A stretch of DNA of 64,000 bases from Chelydra serpentina. Lineage: Eukaryota > Chordata > Testudines > Chelydridae. Made by a program: the position numbers and the translations under genes. The notes beneath the pieces are model-generated. The model was given only the letters and a program-made list of their open reading frames with translations, was not told the origin of the DNA and made no database searches. Numbering within the stretch: position 1 is the stretch's first letter; each line of letters opens with the position of its first letter. This document shows positions 18,811 through 27,699 of this stretch, in pieces. The stretch is taken from NCBI GenBank assembly GCA_037349315.1, contig JBAIAC010000134.1, positions 913,407 to 977,406 of the forward strand, in the 5' to 3' direction.

Positions 18811-20316
18811 GTAATGATGCTTTGTGACTGTGCTAATGGAAAGCATCCCCTGCAGTGTGTATTTGTATCTCCGGAGCTGGTATCTCTGACAGGAGAACTA
18901 CATGCCCCGGGCTCAGGGAGCTGAAGAGAAACACTCTTCAAGTGTGATCAGCTCCAGCCAGTCTTTACGAGTTTCTCTGGGTTGCTTGAATGAGGCCCAG
19001 ATTGACCAAGGGGTTTAGGCACCTAAAGAAGTGCGGAGGTGCTTAGTGGGATTCGCAGAAGTGTCTGACTCAGGTGCCTGATTCCGATGCACTTTCCATG
19101 AGACACAGGCCCTGCTGAAAATCAGACGAGGCCCAGACCTGCACTTGTAGGGGTAACCCACACACCTCCTGGGTGTGGCGTTCTGTCCCATCGAGTGGCA
19201 CCAAGACCACTTACAGGCAGAGATCAAAGGAGTCTGCTCTAGAGCCGTAACGAACAGGCAGTTGGCTTTTACCTCACGTGGTAGAGGCTCATGCACTAAG
19301 GTCCAGAAGTCCCAGGTTCCATCCTGCCTGCCAACATCTGGGATCTGTCCAAGTTACAAAGGCCTCTAGCTGCCTTCGTTACTCTTATGGTTAGTGACCG
19401 AGCTCCCTGCAGCACATACAAACGTCTGCAGTTCTGGGAGCTTCTGACATGACGGGGGCCTGGATTATCTATGCAAGTGTGTGTCACGCTGCTGTGCTCT
19501 ACTGCGTTCTCCGCTGCTGGCATCCAGGACACAGACGGTGCTAATCCAGCGCCACGCAGGCCAGCTGCAGTACTACTCAGGAGGTGCCCTGAGACACCAG
19601 GGCCAAGGCCTCCAGCACCACAGGCCCTGGGTTTAGGTGACCCTGGAACCAGGCCCCCTGGAGTAACACTGTGGCCAGTGAGTTCTGACCCACAGGGGTC
19701 TGGCCCCAGAGGCTCACGGTTTGGGATTCTCCTCAGCCAGGCAGATTTGCTCCTCCAGTCTAAGCTGCTTTCTGTCCTGCTGGTGATTCCTGCCTGTTTT
19801 GGGGCAGCACCACAGGCTGCGGGGTGGGGAAGGGCCCGTTTGGGCCCCATTCTCAGTGGTTTCCTCGCAGACACCATGGGCTGCTCATGTTTCTGAGCCA
19901 ATTTGCTCGGGGTGGGATGGGACATGGGGCAGGTTCTCCAGTGACCGAGGGGACGATGAGATAGACCCCTCGGCTGCACTCAAGAAGCAACCTGAATGGG
20001 CTTTGCAGGACACTGAGGCTTTCTCAGCAAAAGCTGGGCTTCCTGGGAGGAGGGGCTGGAGAGGGAGGCAATGGGATGGCCCTGTGGGTCCCAGCACTGC
20101 CTGAGAGGCTCCCATCTCTTCTCAGGCAGAGGGGGCCAGAGAACGTATGAAAGACGGAGGAAACCTTGGCACCTGTCGAGGCTTTTTACTAACTGGGCTC
20201 AGCCGGAGTCTCCACGCTCACAAGGCGCTGCCAGCCTCCCACGGGACAGACTATTCCAGGGCAGCTGGCCAATGGAAATCCTCAGTCCCAACAGGCTTTG
20301 TCCCTGTTCATTGCAG
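18811..20316 (+). other. Intron-like sequence
   Basis: No convincing exon found. Candidate acceptors at 19735 and 20126 open frames but lack good donors. A tRNA-like fragment is listed separately. It ends with the acceptor tgttcattgcag before exon C. Confidence 0.4.
19265..19336 (+). other. tRNA-like fragment
   Basis: A D-arm-like block (cctcacgtggtagaggctc), followed 35 bases later by a T-arm-like block (cccaggttccatcctg), is spaced as in a tRNA. Box B is damaged (ggttccatcc). The anticodon arm cannot be folded convincingly. Could be a decayed tRNA or the head of an old SINE. Confidence 0.35.
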
Positions 20317-20471
20317 ACCCTCGGGGACGGGAGCACCCTACCTCAGCCCAGCTCCAAGCCCTGCTGATGGCAGCCGTGAAGGGGCTGACAACACCCACCC
20401 TGGAAAGATTTCAGGCGGCAGAGGAAGAGCTGAATGTCATCGTATCTCTACACAGAGACAAGGTGGAGAGA
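20317..20471 (+). CDS. MROH-like gene, exon C
   Basis: A 155-nt exon between acceptor gttcattgcag and donor GAGA|GTAAGAG. In phase 1 it encodes [40 protein letters not shown] and LHRDKVER, an uninterrupted helical, Leu-rich frame. It ends in phase 0, exactly the phase at which exon D enters. The pattern of a [13 protein letters not shown] helix, ERFQAAEE and LHRDKVE leading into VGDIV fits what I know of the first HEAT-type helices of maestro heat-like repeat proteins, which are cytosolic proteins of poorly known function. The assignment comes from remembered family pattern, not from a database search. Confidence 0.6.
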
Positions 20472-22079
20472 GTAAGAGACTCCCGCAGTGGGGCGGGGGA
20501 TGCTGCGCAGAGAGGGGGCTGGGAGAATTTCCTCTCCTAGGAGACCGTTCCTGGGACACACTGGCATGGTGCTTTGAAGGCTGGCTCTGCCCCTTCCATT
20601 CATCGCTTGGCCGCGGGTATCCGCGGCGTCAGGCTTTGAAAGTGTTCTCTGCCCGCTGGCGCTCTGCCACATCCCTGAGGACAGCCCAGCCACACTGAAG
20701 GGGCGCGATAGCCCCAGCCCTGGCAGGCAGCACTTACATAGTCTGCCGATGGGCCTCCACATTAGGCTCCGGGAGCAGACGTGGTTTTCTCACACATGCT
20801 GCAGGGCCTTGTTTTCCAGCTGAAGTATCAGGAAGAATTTGGCTTTGAACTTTTCTCTCTGTCTCTCCCAAGCTTTGATCCTGTTGCCCACCCCCGTGAA
20901 TTAGATTGGCCTAGGGAGCTTTCTGGCAGACTTCATTTCTCCATCCCCTGGGTAGGAGGCTCTCAGCATCAATTACTCCCCTGAATTATTAAGCTCCACT
21001 GCCCTCCTGGGAGGTAGGAATTCTACCCATTAGACACCTGGGGAAACTGAAGCCCAGAGAGCTCCTTGAATTACCCAAGCCTGCGCGGCTGATTGAGAAA
21101 GGAATCAGGGTTCACGTTCCCTACAGTCCTTTAAACGGTGCCTTTAATCGCTCGGCCTGGAAATAGGTGACATTGCTGCCCTACTCCAAATACCGCCTGC
21201 ACATGGCGCGTAAGTGCAGACTTATTCCCTTCCTGGGCTTTGGCTTTCCTGGAAACTCGGAGACGAATAAACAAACCGAATCCTCAGCCTGAGCTTCCTC
21301 CCCCAACCTGCCTGTTCCTACCGTTTCCTGCAGGTCACCCTGTCTCTGGCCGAGTTCCCTGTTTCCAACAGGTCCCAGTGGGAAGTTAACAAACGGCCCC
21401 TCAATCAGAGATTGATTTGTGCCAGGCTCTAACTCCTGCTAGCAGAACAGGTCGACAGAATCCAGCCACCCGGGGTGTAGCTCCTGCTCCTTGTTCGAGA
21501 GAGGAAAGAGCAATGACCAATTCCTCATGGAAGAGCCCTAGGGGGTGGCTTGTCCCTTTAGGGTCTGTCTATCCTGTGTTGCAAACTCTGCAGCAGGAGC
21601 CTTAAAGCCTGGCCCTATGCCGGGCTGGCACTGTGGGGCCCACACAGCAATGCAGACTCTTCTGGGCTTGGGCTGGAGTTTGATCTCTGAAGCCTGGGGA
21701 GGAGGCTGGCTTCACAGCCTGGGCTCCAGCCCAAGTCACCATGTCTACATGGCTGTTCTTAGCGCCATAGCCTGAGCCCGAGGTTAGAGACCCGGCTTTA
21801 GGATTCTTACGGCAGGTTTTACAATCCCGCAGGAGAGAGGTTCTCCTTAGGGTGGGGGCCTGGAGCTGGCTCGCCCCATCCAGCTCGCCCTGCCTGCCAT
21901 CTCTGGGGTGGGCTCTGGGGTACATCAGTAGAGCCAGCTGGGTCTGGCGCAGTGGTTCTCAACCTGCGGGCAATCAGCACAGAGCTGCGCCCCAGGGAAC
22001 ATCCTCCGGGCCAAACAGGGAGTTTGGGCTGTGCCCACTGCAATCCTCGACTTTCTGGCATTCTTCCAGGTTGGGGACA
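20472..22079 (+). other. Intron-like sequence with a MIR-like fragment
   Basis: No exon identified. At 20990-21122 the blocks cctggggaaactgaagccca, gagagctccttgaattaccc and caagcc resemble the reverse orientation of a MIR/CORE-type SINE. Around 21950, gcgcagtggttctcaacctg looks like a hAT-type end. The segment closes with acceptor ggcattcttccag. Confidence 0.45.
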
Positions 22080-22224
22080 TTGTAGGAGGTATTTTAATCT
22101 GGCTAGACAACATCCATGATCCCAGAGCCAGAAAAGCAGCGCTGAGGGCCCGGGCCTTGCTGGCCCACTCCCACCCCCAGGACGTGGTTCTAACCTGTGT
22201 GGCACACACGTTGTCATCGGACAG
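22080..22224 (+). CDS. MROH-like gene, exon D (HEAT helices)
   Basis: A 145-nt exon between acceptor cattcttccag and donor ACAG|GTAGGG. In phase 0 (continuous with exon C) it encodes [35 protein letters not shown] and [17 protein letters not shown]: an amphipathic helix, a loop with DPRAR, a second Ala/Leu-rich helix and a third short helix ending in a DR motif. This is the arrangement of HEAT repeats, and the DPRAR...LL..HPQ.VV...H.L..DR spacing is the MROH-type signature I recall. No following exon was found before the CR1 at 24231 and the satellite arrays, so the gene is truncated or continues beyond about 40 kb of repeats. Probably a pseudogene or fragment. Confidence 0.6.
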
Positions 22225-22842
22225 GTAGGGAATTGCTCTTTTATCACCTCAGTCCAGTATTTCTCTTCCCGCTCCTACTGACAGGCCACAGTCCGGGAAG
22301 GGTCCATCGGACTCACCCAGTTGGGGTGCACAGAGAGCTGCCCATGCTTACTAAGAGGAGATGCCCAGGCCCAGCCACTGAGGAGCCAACCCCTCCTCCT
22401 GCACTCCCCAGGATGGAGACATGCCAGTTTTCTGGAGAATTCCAGCATTGTCCTCATTTCTATGGGTCACCCCACTTCCTCTCAGATCCAGTACAGAGCC
22501 ACTAAATGAGTTTGGGGCTCACTCAACATCCCTGGGTCTGGCTGCTATTTATTGTGTGAGAGAAGGCAGTGAGGGAAAAGGCCTATGAGGCCCATCTGTC
22601 TATCCCCTGGAGACCAGTGGAGGATTGTTACCTGTAGTCAGATCCCTAGTTATTCCATGGCTGAGGAATTGGTGAAAAAATGCACTCATTCTTATGGAGC
22701 TGTGCACCAGAAGTAAATCTCTTAAGACAGAAATTTCCAGCCCTTATTGTTGCAAAAAAGAAAAAAAAATCATCCACACATGACCAGCGTGTAAATGCAG
22801 TGCAGCCTGCCTGTCTGCAGACAGCCGGCAGTAATGCAGTGA
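22225..22842. other. Non-coding sequence after the last MROH-like exon
   Basis: Ordinary composition. No HEAT-like exon, RNA gene or recognised repeat seen. Confidence 0.5.
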
Positions 22843-22919
22843 AACCCCACTATAACGTCATAATTGGGGACCATAAAATTCCATTGCGATAAATGCAGGG
22901 TGACGTTATAGGGGGGTTA
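22843..22919. mobile_element. Short inverted-repeat element
   Basis: Arms AACCCCACTATAACGTCA and, reverse complemented, AACCCCCCTATAACGTCA flank about 40 bases of A/T-rich sequence. This looks like a minimal MITE or the remnant of a DNA transposon. It directly precedes the long hairpin at 22934. Confidence 0.6.
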
Positions 22920-22933
22920 CGAAAATTTACCGT

Positions 22934-23027
22934 TTCAAGCTGATCTCTTCTCTTCTCGCCAAAGCAGAGAAGTTTGACCAGCTTGAAACTTCTCCGCTTT
23001 GGGGAGAAGAGAGGAGACCAGCTTGAA
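22934..23027. repeat. Long hairpin, 42-nt arms with 10-nt loop
   Basis: Arms 22934-22975 and 22986-23027 are reverse complements with 38 of 42 positions matching by eye. The loop is gaccagcttg. It is followed at 23034-23085 by three spaced copies of gtttcaagc, the same octamer that starts the left arm. As RNA it would fold into a long, mostly paired stem. Confidence 0.8.
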
Positions 23028-23085
23028 GCTAGTAAGTTTCAAGCTGGTCAGTTTCAAGCCGATCAGTTTCAAGCCAGTCTCTTGG

Positions 23086-23379
23086 CCTCTCAGCCCTGTC
23101 CTGCCTGGCTGATGTCAGCATTTCTCTGTGAGGTCACTGCCTCCCCACCACCTTTGACTAATAGTCTGAGGTCCTGAAAACGCCCTTTGTGATGTCACTG
23201 CCACACCGCTCCCTTGCTGTGCTAATGTCCTGCCGCTGGACAGACTCTTTGGAGGTTTGAGCTACTCCCTGGGGATCACCCCACTCAATGAGTGTTCATT
23301 CTAGGAAGCAAGCCGGCTAGACAGTAAAACATCAGACGCTGCTGCCAATGTTCCACTCAGTTTTCCAGAAACCTACCAC
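23086..23379. other. Non-coding sequence, no gene seen
   Basis: Ordinary composition, including a tgatgtcagc / tgatgtcactgcc pair of similar short phrases. Nothing recognisable. Confidence 0.45.
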
Positions 23380-23461
23380 ATCCAGTACCCAGCCTCCAGC
23401 GTCCGGACCTTGTGAGCTCTAGCGCTGGCAGGCAGATGCGCCAGCTGTGACAGCAGACTTT
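23380..23461 (+). repeat. Third partial copy of the palindrome tRNA-flank segment
   Basis: catccagtacccagcctcca and tgagctctagcgctggcagg, then cagatgcgccagctg and cagcagactt, match 7598-7700 (and 6120-6200 reversed). A block of about 20 bases is missing inside. The copy stops before the tRNA-Asn and lacks the initiator-Met-like sequence. Confidence 0.75.
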
Positions 23462-24011
23462 TTTCTATTATCAGAGGGGTAGCTGTGTTAGTCTGGATCT
23501 GTAGATCTGTAGATCTGAGGAAAGGCCTCTGCATGTAACTGGGGCCCGGTAAGCTTGGGGGAGCCCTTTGTGCCCTCTCAAGGACAAGTCACTTGCCCAT
23601 GGTCTCTATACCCCGGGGACCCTGCTGGCCCCCACCCAGGCAGTTCTCACAGCTGCGAGCAGTAGAAGGGTGGCAGCCGGGAGCTGAGGGGCAGTCACAG
23701 CCCCAAGCAGCAGGAGGACAAGACAGGGCAGTGCTGCGGCTCCCTGCACCATGGCACCAGCCAGCTCCCTCCCGGCTCTGGCTTCTGGCCTCTGACCTGG
23801 GCAGGGGGCGGGGCCTTGTAGGGGAGGAGGCGGGGCTTACATTTCACTGAGGAGGTGCAGGGGGTGGGGCCACAGAGAGCAGCAGAGATTCAAGGTGGGA
23901 GGGGCACAGCTCCCACAATCTTCTGTCTACTCCACCTCAGCCCCCCGACACTGGGAAGAGGCTGGCACTGCCCCTGCTGGCCACAGCTTGTCACTACTCC
24001 TCCTTGGGAAA
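23462..24011. other. Mixed repeat remnants, no gene
   Basis: At 23471-23500 tatcagaggggtagctgtgt followed by tagtctggatctg looks like the end of a widespread reptile retroelement, possibly Penelope-like; the match is too short to class. The rest is GC-rich with no recognised gene. Confidence 0.4.
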
Positions 24012-24229
24012 CACTCTTTGTGCCATACTGCGACAGGCCACCGGGTGTTGCTGCTGCTTCAGGGGATAGAGTCTGTGCATTACCCCGACTGGCCACCAGG
24101 TGCCGCTGCTGCTCTGGGGATAGAGTCTGTGCATTACCCCGACTGGCCACCGGGTGTCACTGCTGCTCCAGGGGAAAGAGTCTGTGCATTACCCCGACTG
24201 GCAACCGGGTGTCGCTGTTGCTCCATGGG
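24012..24229 (+). repeat. 55-bp tandem repeat, about 4 units
   Basis: Same unit as at 6355-6514 and 7005-7122 (gagtctgtgcattacccc, ggccaccgggtgtcgctgc). The first unit is diverged and the last ends in ctccatggga directly against a CR1 tail. Confidence 0.88.
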
Positions 24230-24230
24230 A

Positions 24231-24554
24231 ATCATAGTATCATAGAATCTCAGGGTTGGAAGGGACCTCAGGAGGTCATCTAGTCCAACCCCCTGCTCAA
24301 AGCAGGACCAACCTCAACTAGATCATCCCAGCCAGGGCTTTGTCAAGCCTGACCTTAAAAACCTCTAAGGAAGGAGATTCCACCACCTCCCTAGGTAACC
24401 CATTCCAGTGCTTCACCACCCTACTAGTGAAAAAGTTTTTCCTAATATCCAACCTAAACCTTCCCCTCTGCAACTTGAGACCATTACTCCTTGTTCTGTC
24501 ATCTTCTACCACTGAGAACAGTCTAGATCCATCCTCTTTGGAACCCCCTTTTAG
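24231..24554 (-). mobile_element. CR1 LINE 3' end, 5'-truncated
   Basis: About 324 bp of CR1 on the minus strand, aligned with 3718-4035 with only a few substitutions. Homology stops after cccccttttag. It retains the last ~65 codons of ORF2 (24318-24512; [20 protein letters not shown] and following residues) without the reverse-transcriptase core. Confidence 0.95.
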
Positions 24555-24573
24555 AGTGTTGAGATTGGTAGAA

Positions 24574-24720
24574 CAATGAGCAATTCATTCCTGTTCAAAG
24601 CCAGTGACAAATTTCTGCTGGACTCTTCCTCCCTAAGCCTTTATGATGCACTTCTGGTGATTTTGCAGAGATTGTTTTGTGAAAGTTTCTCACAAATAGC
24701 AATACAATACTAATGCCATA
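24574..24720 (-). repeat. Degenerate 117-bp satellite copy at left edge of the array
   Basis: The order of blocks (attcattcctgttcaaagcc, gacaaatttctgctggactc, ttcctccctaagcctttatg and atgcacttctggtgattttg) follows the minus-strand 117-bp unit of the blocks at 42.6 and 58.0 kb (tttcaatcctgttcactg, gccaaatttctcctggaatc, ctcctccaaaagccattatg, gctgggcttttgg). It contains about one and a quarter units, clearly more diverged than the main blocks. Confidence 0.7.
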
Positions 24721-24724
24721 TTGT

Positions 24725-24852
24725 TGGGCTTGGGGGTGAGGGTGAGGGTTGGGGGTGATGGTGAGAGTGTGGGTGAGGGTGATTGTGAGGGTAAGGGTGG
24801 GGGTGGGTGTGGGGGTGACGGTGAGGGTGGGGGTTAGTGTGCGGGTGAGCGT
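24725..24852 (+). repeat. Start of the telomere-variant-like hexamer array
   Basis: Degenerate gggtga/gggtgg hexamers begin abruptly after ttgttgggcttggg. This short patch lies between two degenerate satellite fragments in opposite orientations. Confidence 0.85.
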
Positions 24853-24918
24853 GAATTACCACTAGCAATTAAGAGGATTGAATTACTCATTGTGAAAATT
24901 TTCCATGAACCGATCGCG
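24853..24918 (+). repeat. Degenerate 117-bp satellite fragment, + orientation
   Basis: The phrases taccactagcaattaagagg, attgaattactcattgtgaa and aattttccatgaaccgatcg correspond to the + unit of the main satellite (ggcactagcagtgaacagga, ttgaaatgctcattgtgagg, aattttcatgaaccgatg). It is half a unit, inserted in hexamer repeats. Confidence 0.75.
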
Positions 24919-27699
24919 ATGGCGGAGTGTTGGTGAGAGTGAGGGTGAGTGAGAGGGTGGGAGGTGTGGGGGGTGAGGATTAGGGTGAGGGTGTGAGTGG
25001 GGGTGAAGGTGAGAGTGGGGGTGGTGCTTAGGGTGAGGCTGAGGGTGAGGGTGGGGGTGGGGATGAGGATGTCTGTGAGGGTGAGAGTGGGCGTGGGGGT
25101 GGGGGGGTGGGTGAGGGGGAGGGTGGGGTGGGGATTAGACTGTGGGTGTGCGTGAGGGTGAGGGTGGCAGGGGGGGCTCGGGCTGAGGGTGAGAGTGGGG
25201 GTATGGGTGAGGGTGAGGGTGTGGTGTGTGTGTGGGTGAGGGTGAGGGTGGGGTGGGGGTGGGGTGGGGATTAGAGTGTGGATGTGTGTGAGGGTGAGGG
25301 TGAGGGTGAGAGTGGCGGTGGGGGTGAGGGTGGGGGTGGAGGTTAGGTTGAGGGCGAAGGTGAGGGTGGGGTTGAGGTTGAGGGTGAGGCTGAGGGTGGG
25401 GGTGGCAGTTAGGGTGAGGGTGAGGGTTAGTGTGAGGCTGAGGGTGGTGGTGAGGGTGAGGGTGCGAGTGATGGTGGGGGAGGGGGTGTGGTGGAGGGTG
25501 GGGTGTTGGTGAGGGTTAGTGTGAGTGAGAGGGTGGGGTGAGAATGGGTGTGGGGGTGAGAGTTAGGGTGAGGGTGAGGGTGTCAGTGGGGGTGAGGGTG
25601 GGAGTGGGCTTTTGGGTGAGGGTTGGGGTGGGGGAGAGGATGAGGGTGAGGGTGGGGGTGGCAGTTAGGGTGAGGGTGAGCGTGAGGCTGGGGATGAGGG
25701 TGCGAGTGATGGTGGGGGTCGGGGAGAGGGGGAGGGTGGGGTGTTGATGAGGGTGAGGGTGAGTGAGAGGGTGGGGGTGAGGGTGGGTTTGCGGGTGTTA
25801 GTTAGGGTGAGGGTGACGATGTGAGTGGGGGTGAGGGTGAGGGTGGGAGTGGGGTTTGGGTGAGAGTTAGGGTGAGAGTGAGTGTGAGGGAGACGCTGGT
25901 GGTGAGGGTGCGAGTGATGGTGGGAGTGGGTGTGGGGGTGAGGGTTAGAGTGAGGGTGAGGGTGTGAGTGGGGGCTGAGGGTGAGGGTGGGGGTGGGGGG
26001 TGAGGGTGAGAGAGGGTGTTTGGGTCAGCATGAGGGTGAGCGTGGGGGTACGTGTGTGGGTTTGTGTGAGGGTGAGGGTCGGGTGGGGGTGGGGATTAGG
26101 GTATGGGTGAGGGTGAGGGTGAGGGTGGCGGTGGGGGTGGGGCTCGGTGTGAGGGTGGGGTTGGGGTAAGGTGGAGGGTTAAGGTGAGGGTGGGGTTGAG
26201 GTTGAGGGTGAGGGTGGGGTGGTGGTTAGGGAGAGGGTGAGTGTGAGTGTGAGGCTGAGGGTGGAGGTTAGGGTCAGGGTGCTAGTGATGGTGGGGGTGG
26301 GGGTGCGGGGGATGGTGGGGTGTTGGTGAGGGTGAAGGTGAGTGAGAGGTTGGGGTGAGGATGGGTGTGGGGGTGAGGGTGGGAGCTAAGTTTAGGTTGA
26401 GGGTTAGGGTGGGGGAGAGGGTCAGGGTCAGGGTGGGGGTGGGGGTGGCGGTTAGGGTGAGGGTGAGTGTGAGGCTGAGGTGAGGGTGACGGTGCGAGTG
26501 ATGGTGGGGGTGGGGGCGCGGCTGAGGGTAATGTGTTGGTGAGGATGAGTGAGAGGGTGGGGGTGAGGGTTAGAGTGGGTGAGGGTGTGAGTGGTGGGTG
26601 AGGGTGGGGGTTAGGGTGGGGGTGGGGGTTAGGGTGAGGCTGAGGGTGAAAGTGTGGGTGGGCGTGGGGGTGAGGGTGTCTGTGAGGGTGAGGGTGGGGG
26701 TGTGCTTGGGCGTGATGTTGAGGGTGAGGGTGGGGGGGTTGGGGGTGAGGGTAAGGGGGGGTGGGTCAGGGTGAGGGTGGGGGGAGGAGTGTGGGTGTGT
26801 GCGAGAGTGAGGGTGGGGTGGGGGTGGGGGTGGGGATTAGGGTGTGTGTGAGGGTGAGGGAGAGGGTGGCAGTGGGGGTGGGTGTCGGGGTGAGGGTGAG
26901 GGTGGGGGTGGGGGTTAGGGTGAGGGTGAGGTTGAGGGTGGGGTTGAGGGTGAGGATGAGGGTGAGGGTGGGGGTGAGGGTGACGGTGAGCGTAAGGGGG
27001 GTATTGGGGGTGAGGGTGAGTGTGGGGGGATGGTGAGGGTGAGGGTCAGGGTTAGGGTCGGGTAGGCGTAAGGGTGAGGGTCAGAGTGAGGGTGGGGGTG
27101 GGGGTGAGCGTGAGGGAGGGGGTGAGGGTGGGGGTGGGGGTGGGGGTTAGGTTGAGGATGAGGGTGGGGGTGAGGGTGGGGGTGGGGGTGATGGTGAGGT
27201 TGGCGGTGGAGGTGACGGTGAGGGTGACGGTGGGGGGATTGGGGGTGAGGGTAAGGGTGGTGGTGTGGGTGAGGATGAGGGTCAGAGTGAGGGTGGGGTG
27301 AGGTTAGAGAGTGTGGGTGGTGGTGGGGGTGGGGGTCGGGGTGAGGTTGACGGTGAGGGTGGGGGTGAGGTGGCGGTGGGAGTGACAGTGAGGGTGAGGG
27401 TGGGGGAGGGTTGGGGGTGAGGGTGAGGGTGGGGCGTTAGGGAGAGTGAGTGAGAGGGTGAGGGTCTGGTTGAGGGTCAGGGTGAGGGTGAGGGTGGGGG
27501 TGAGGGTGATGGTGAGCGTGAGGGTGGGGAGGTTGGGGTTGAGGGTCAAGGTGAGGGTGAGGGTGACGGTGAGCGTTAAGGTTGGGGGGGGTTGTGTGAG
27601 GGTGAGGGTGGGGGTGATGATGAGGGTCAGGGTGGGGTCGGGTTGGGCGTAAGGGTGAGCGTTAGACTGAGGGTGGGGGTGAGGGTGAGGGTGACGGTG

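Noticed and set aside
19296..19979. 227-codon minus-strand frame in the MROH-like intron
   Set aside because: GC-rich region with chance openness; it is antisense to the putative gene and has no domain.
20147..20698. 183-codon + frame overlapping exon C in another frame
   Set aside because: Exon C is better supported by its splice sites and phase agreement with exon D; this frame has no domain.
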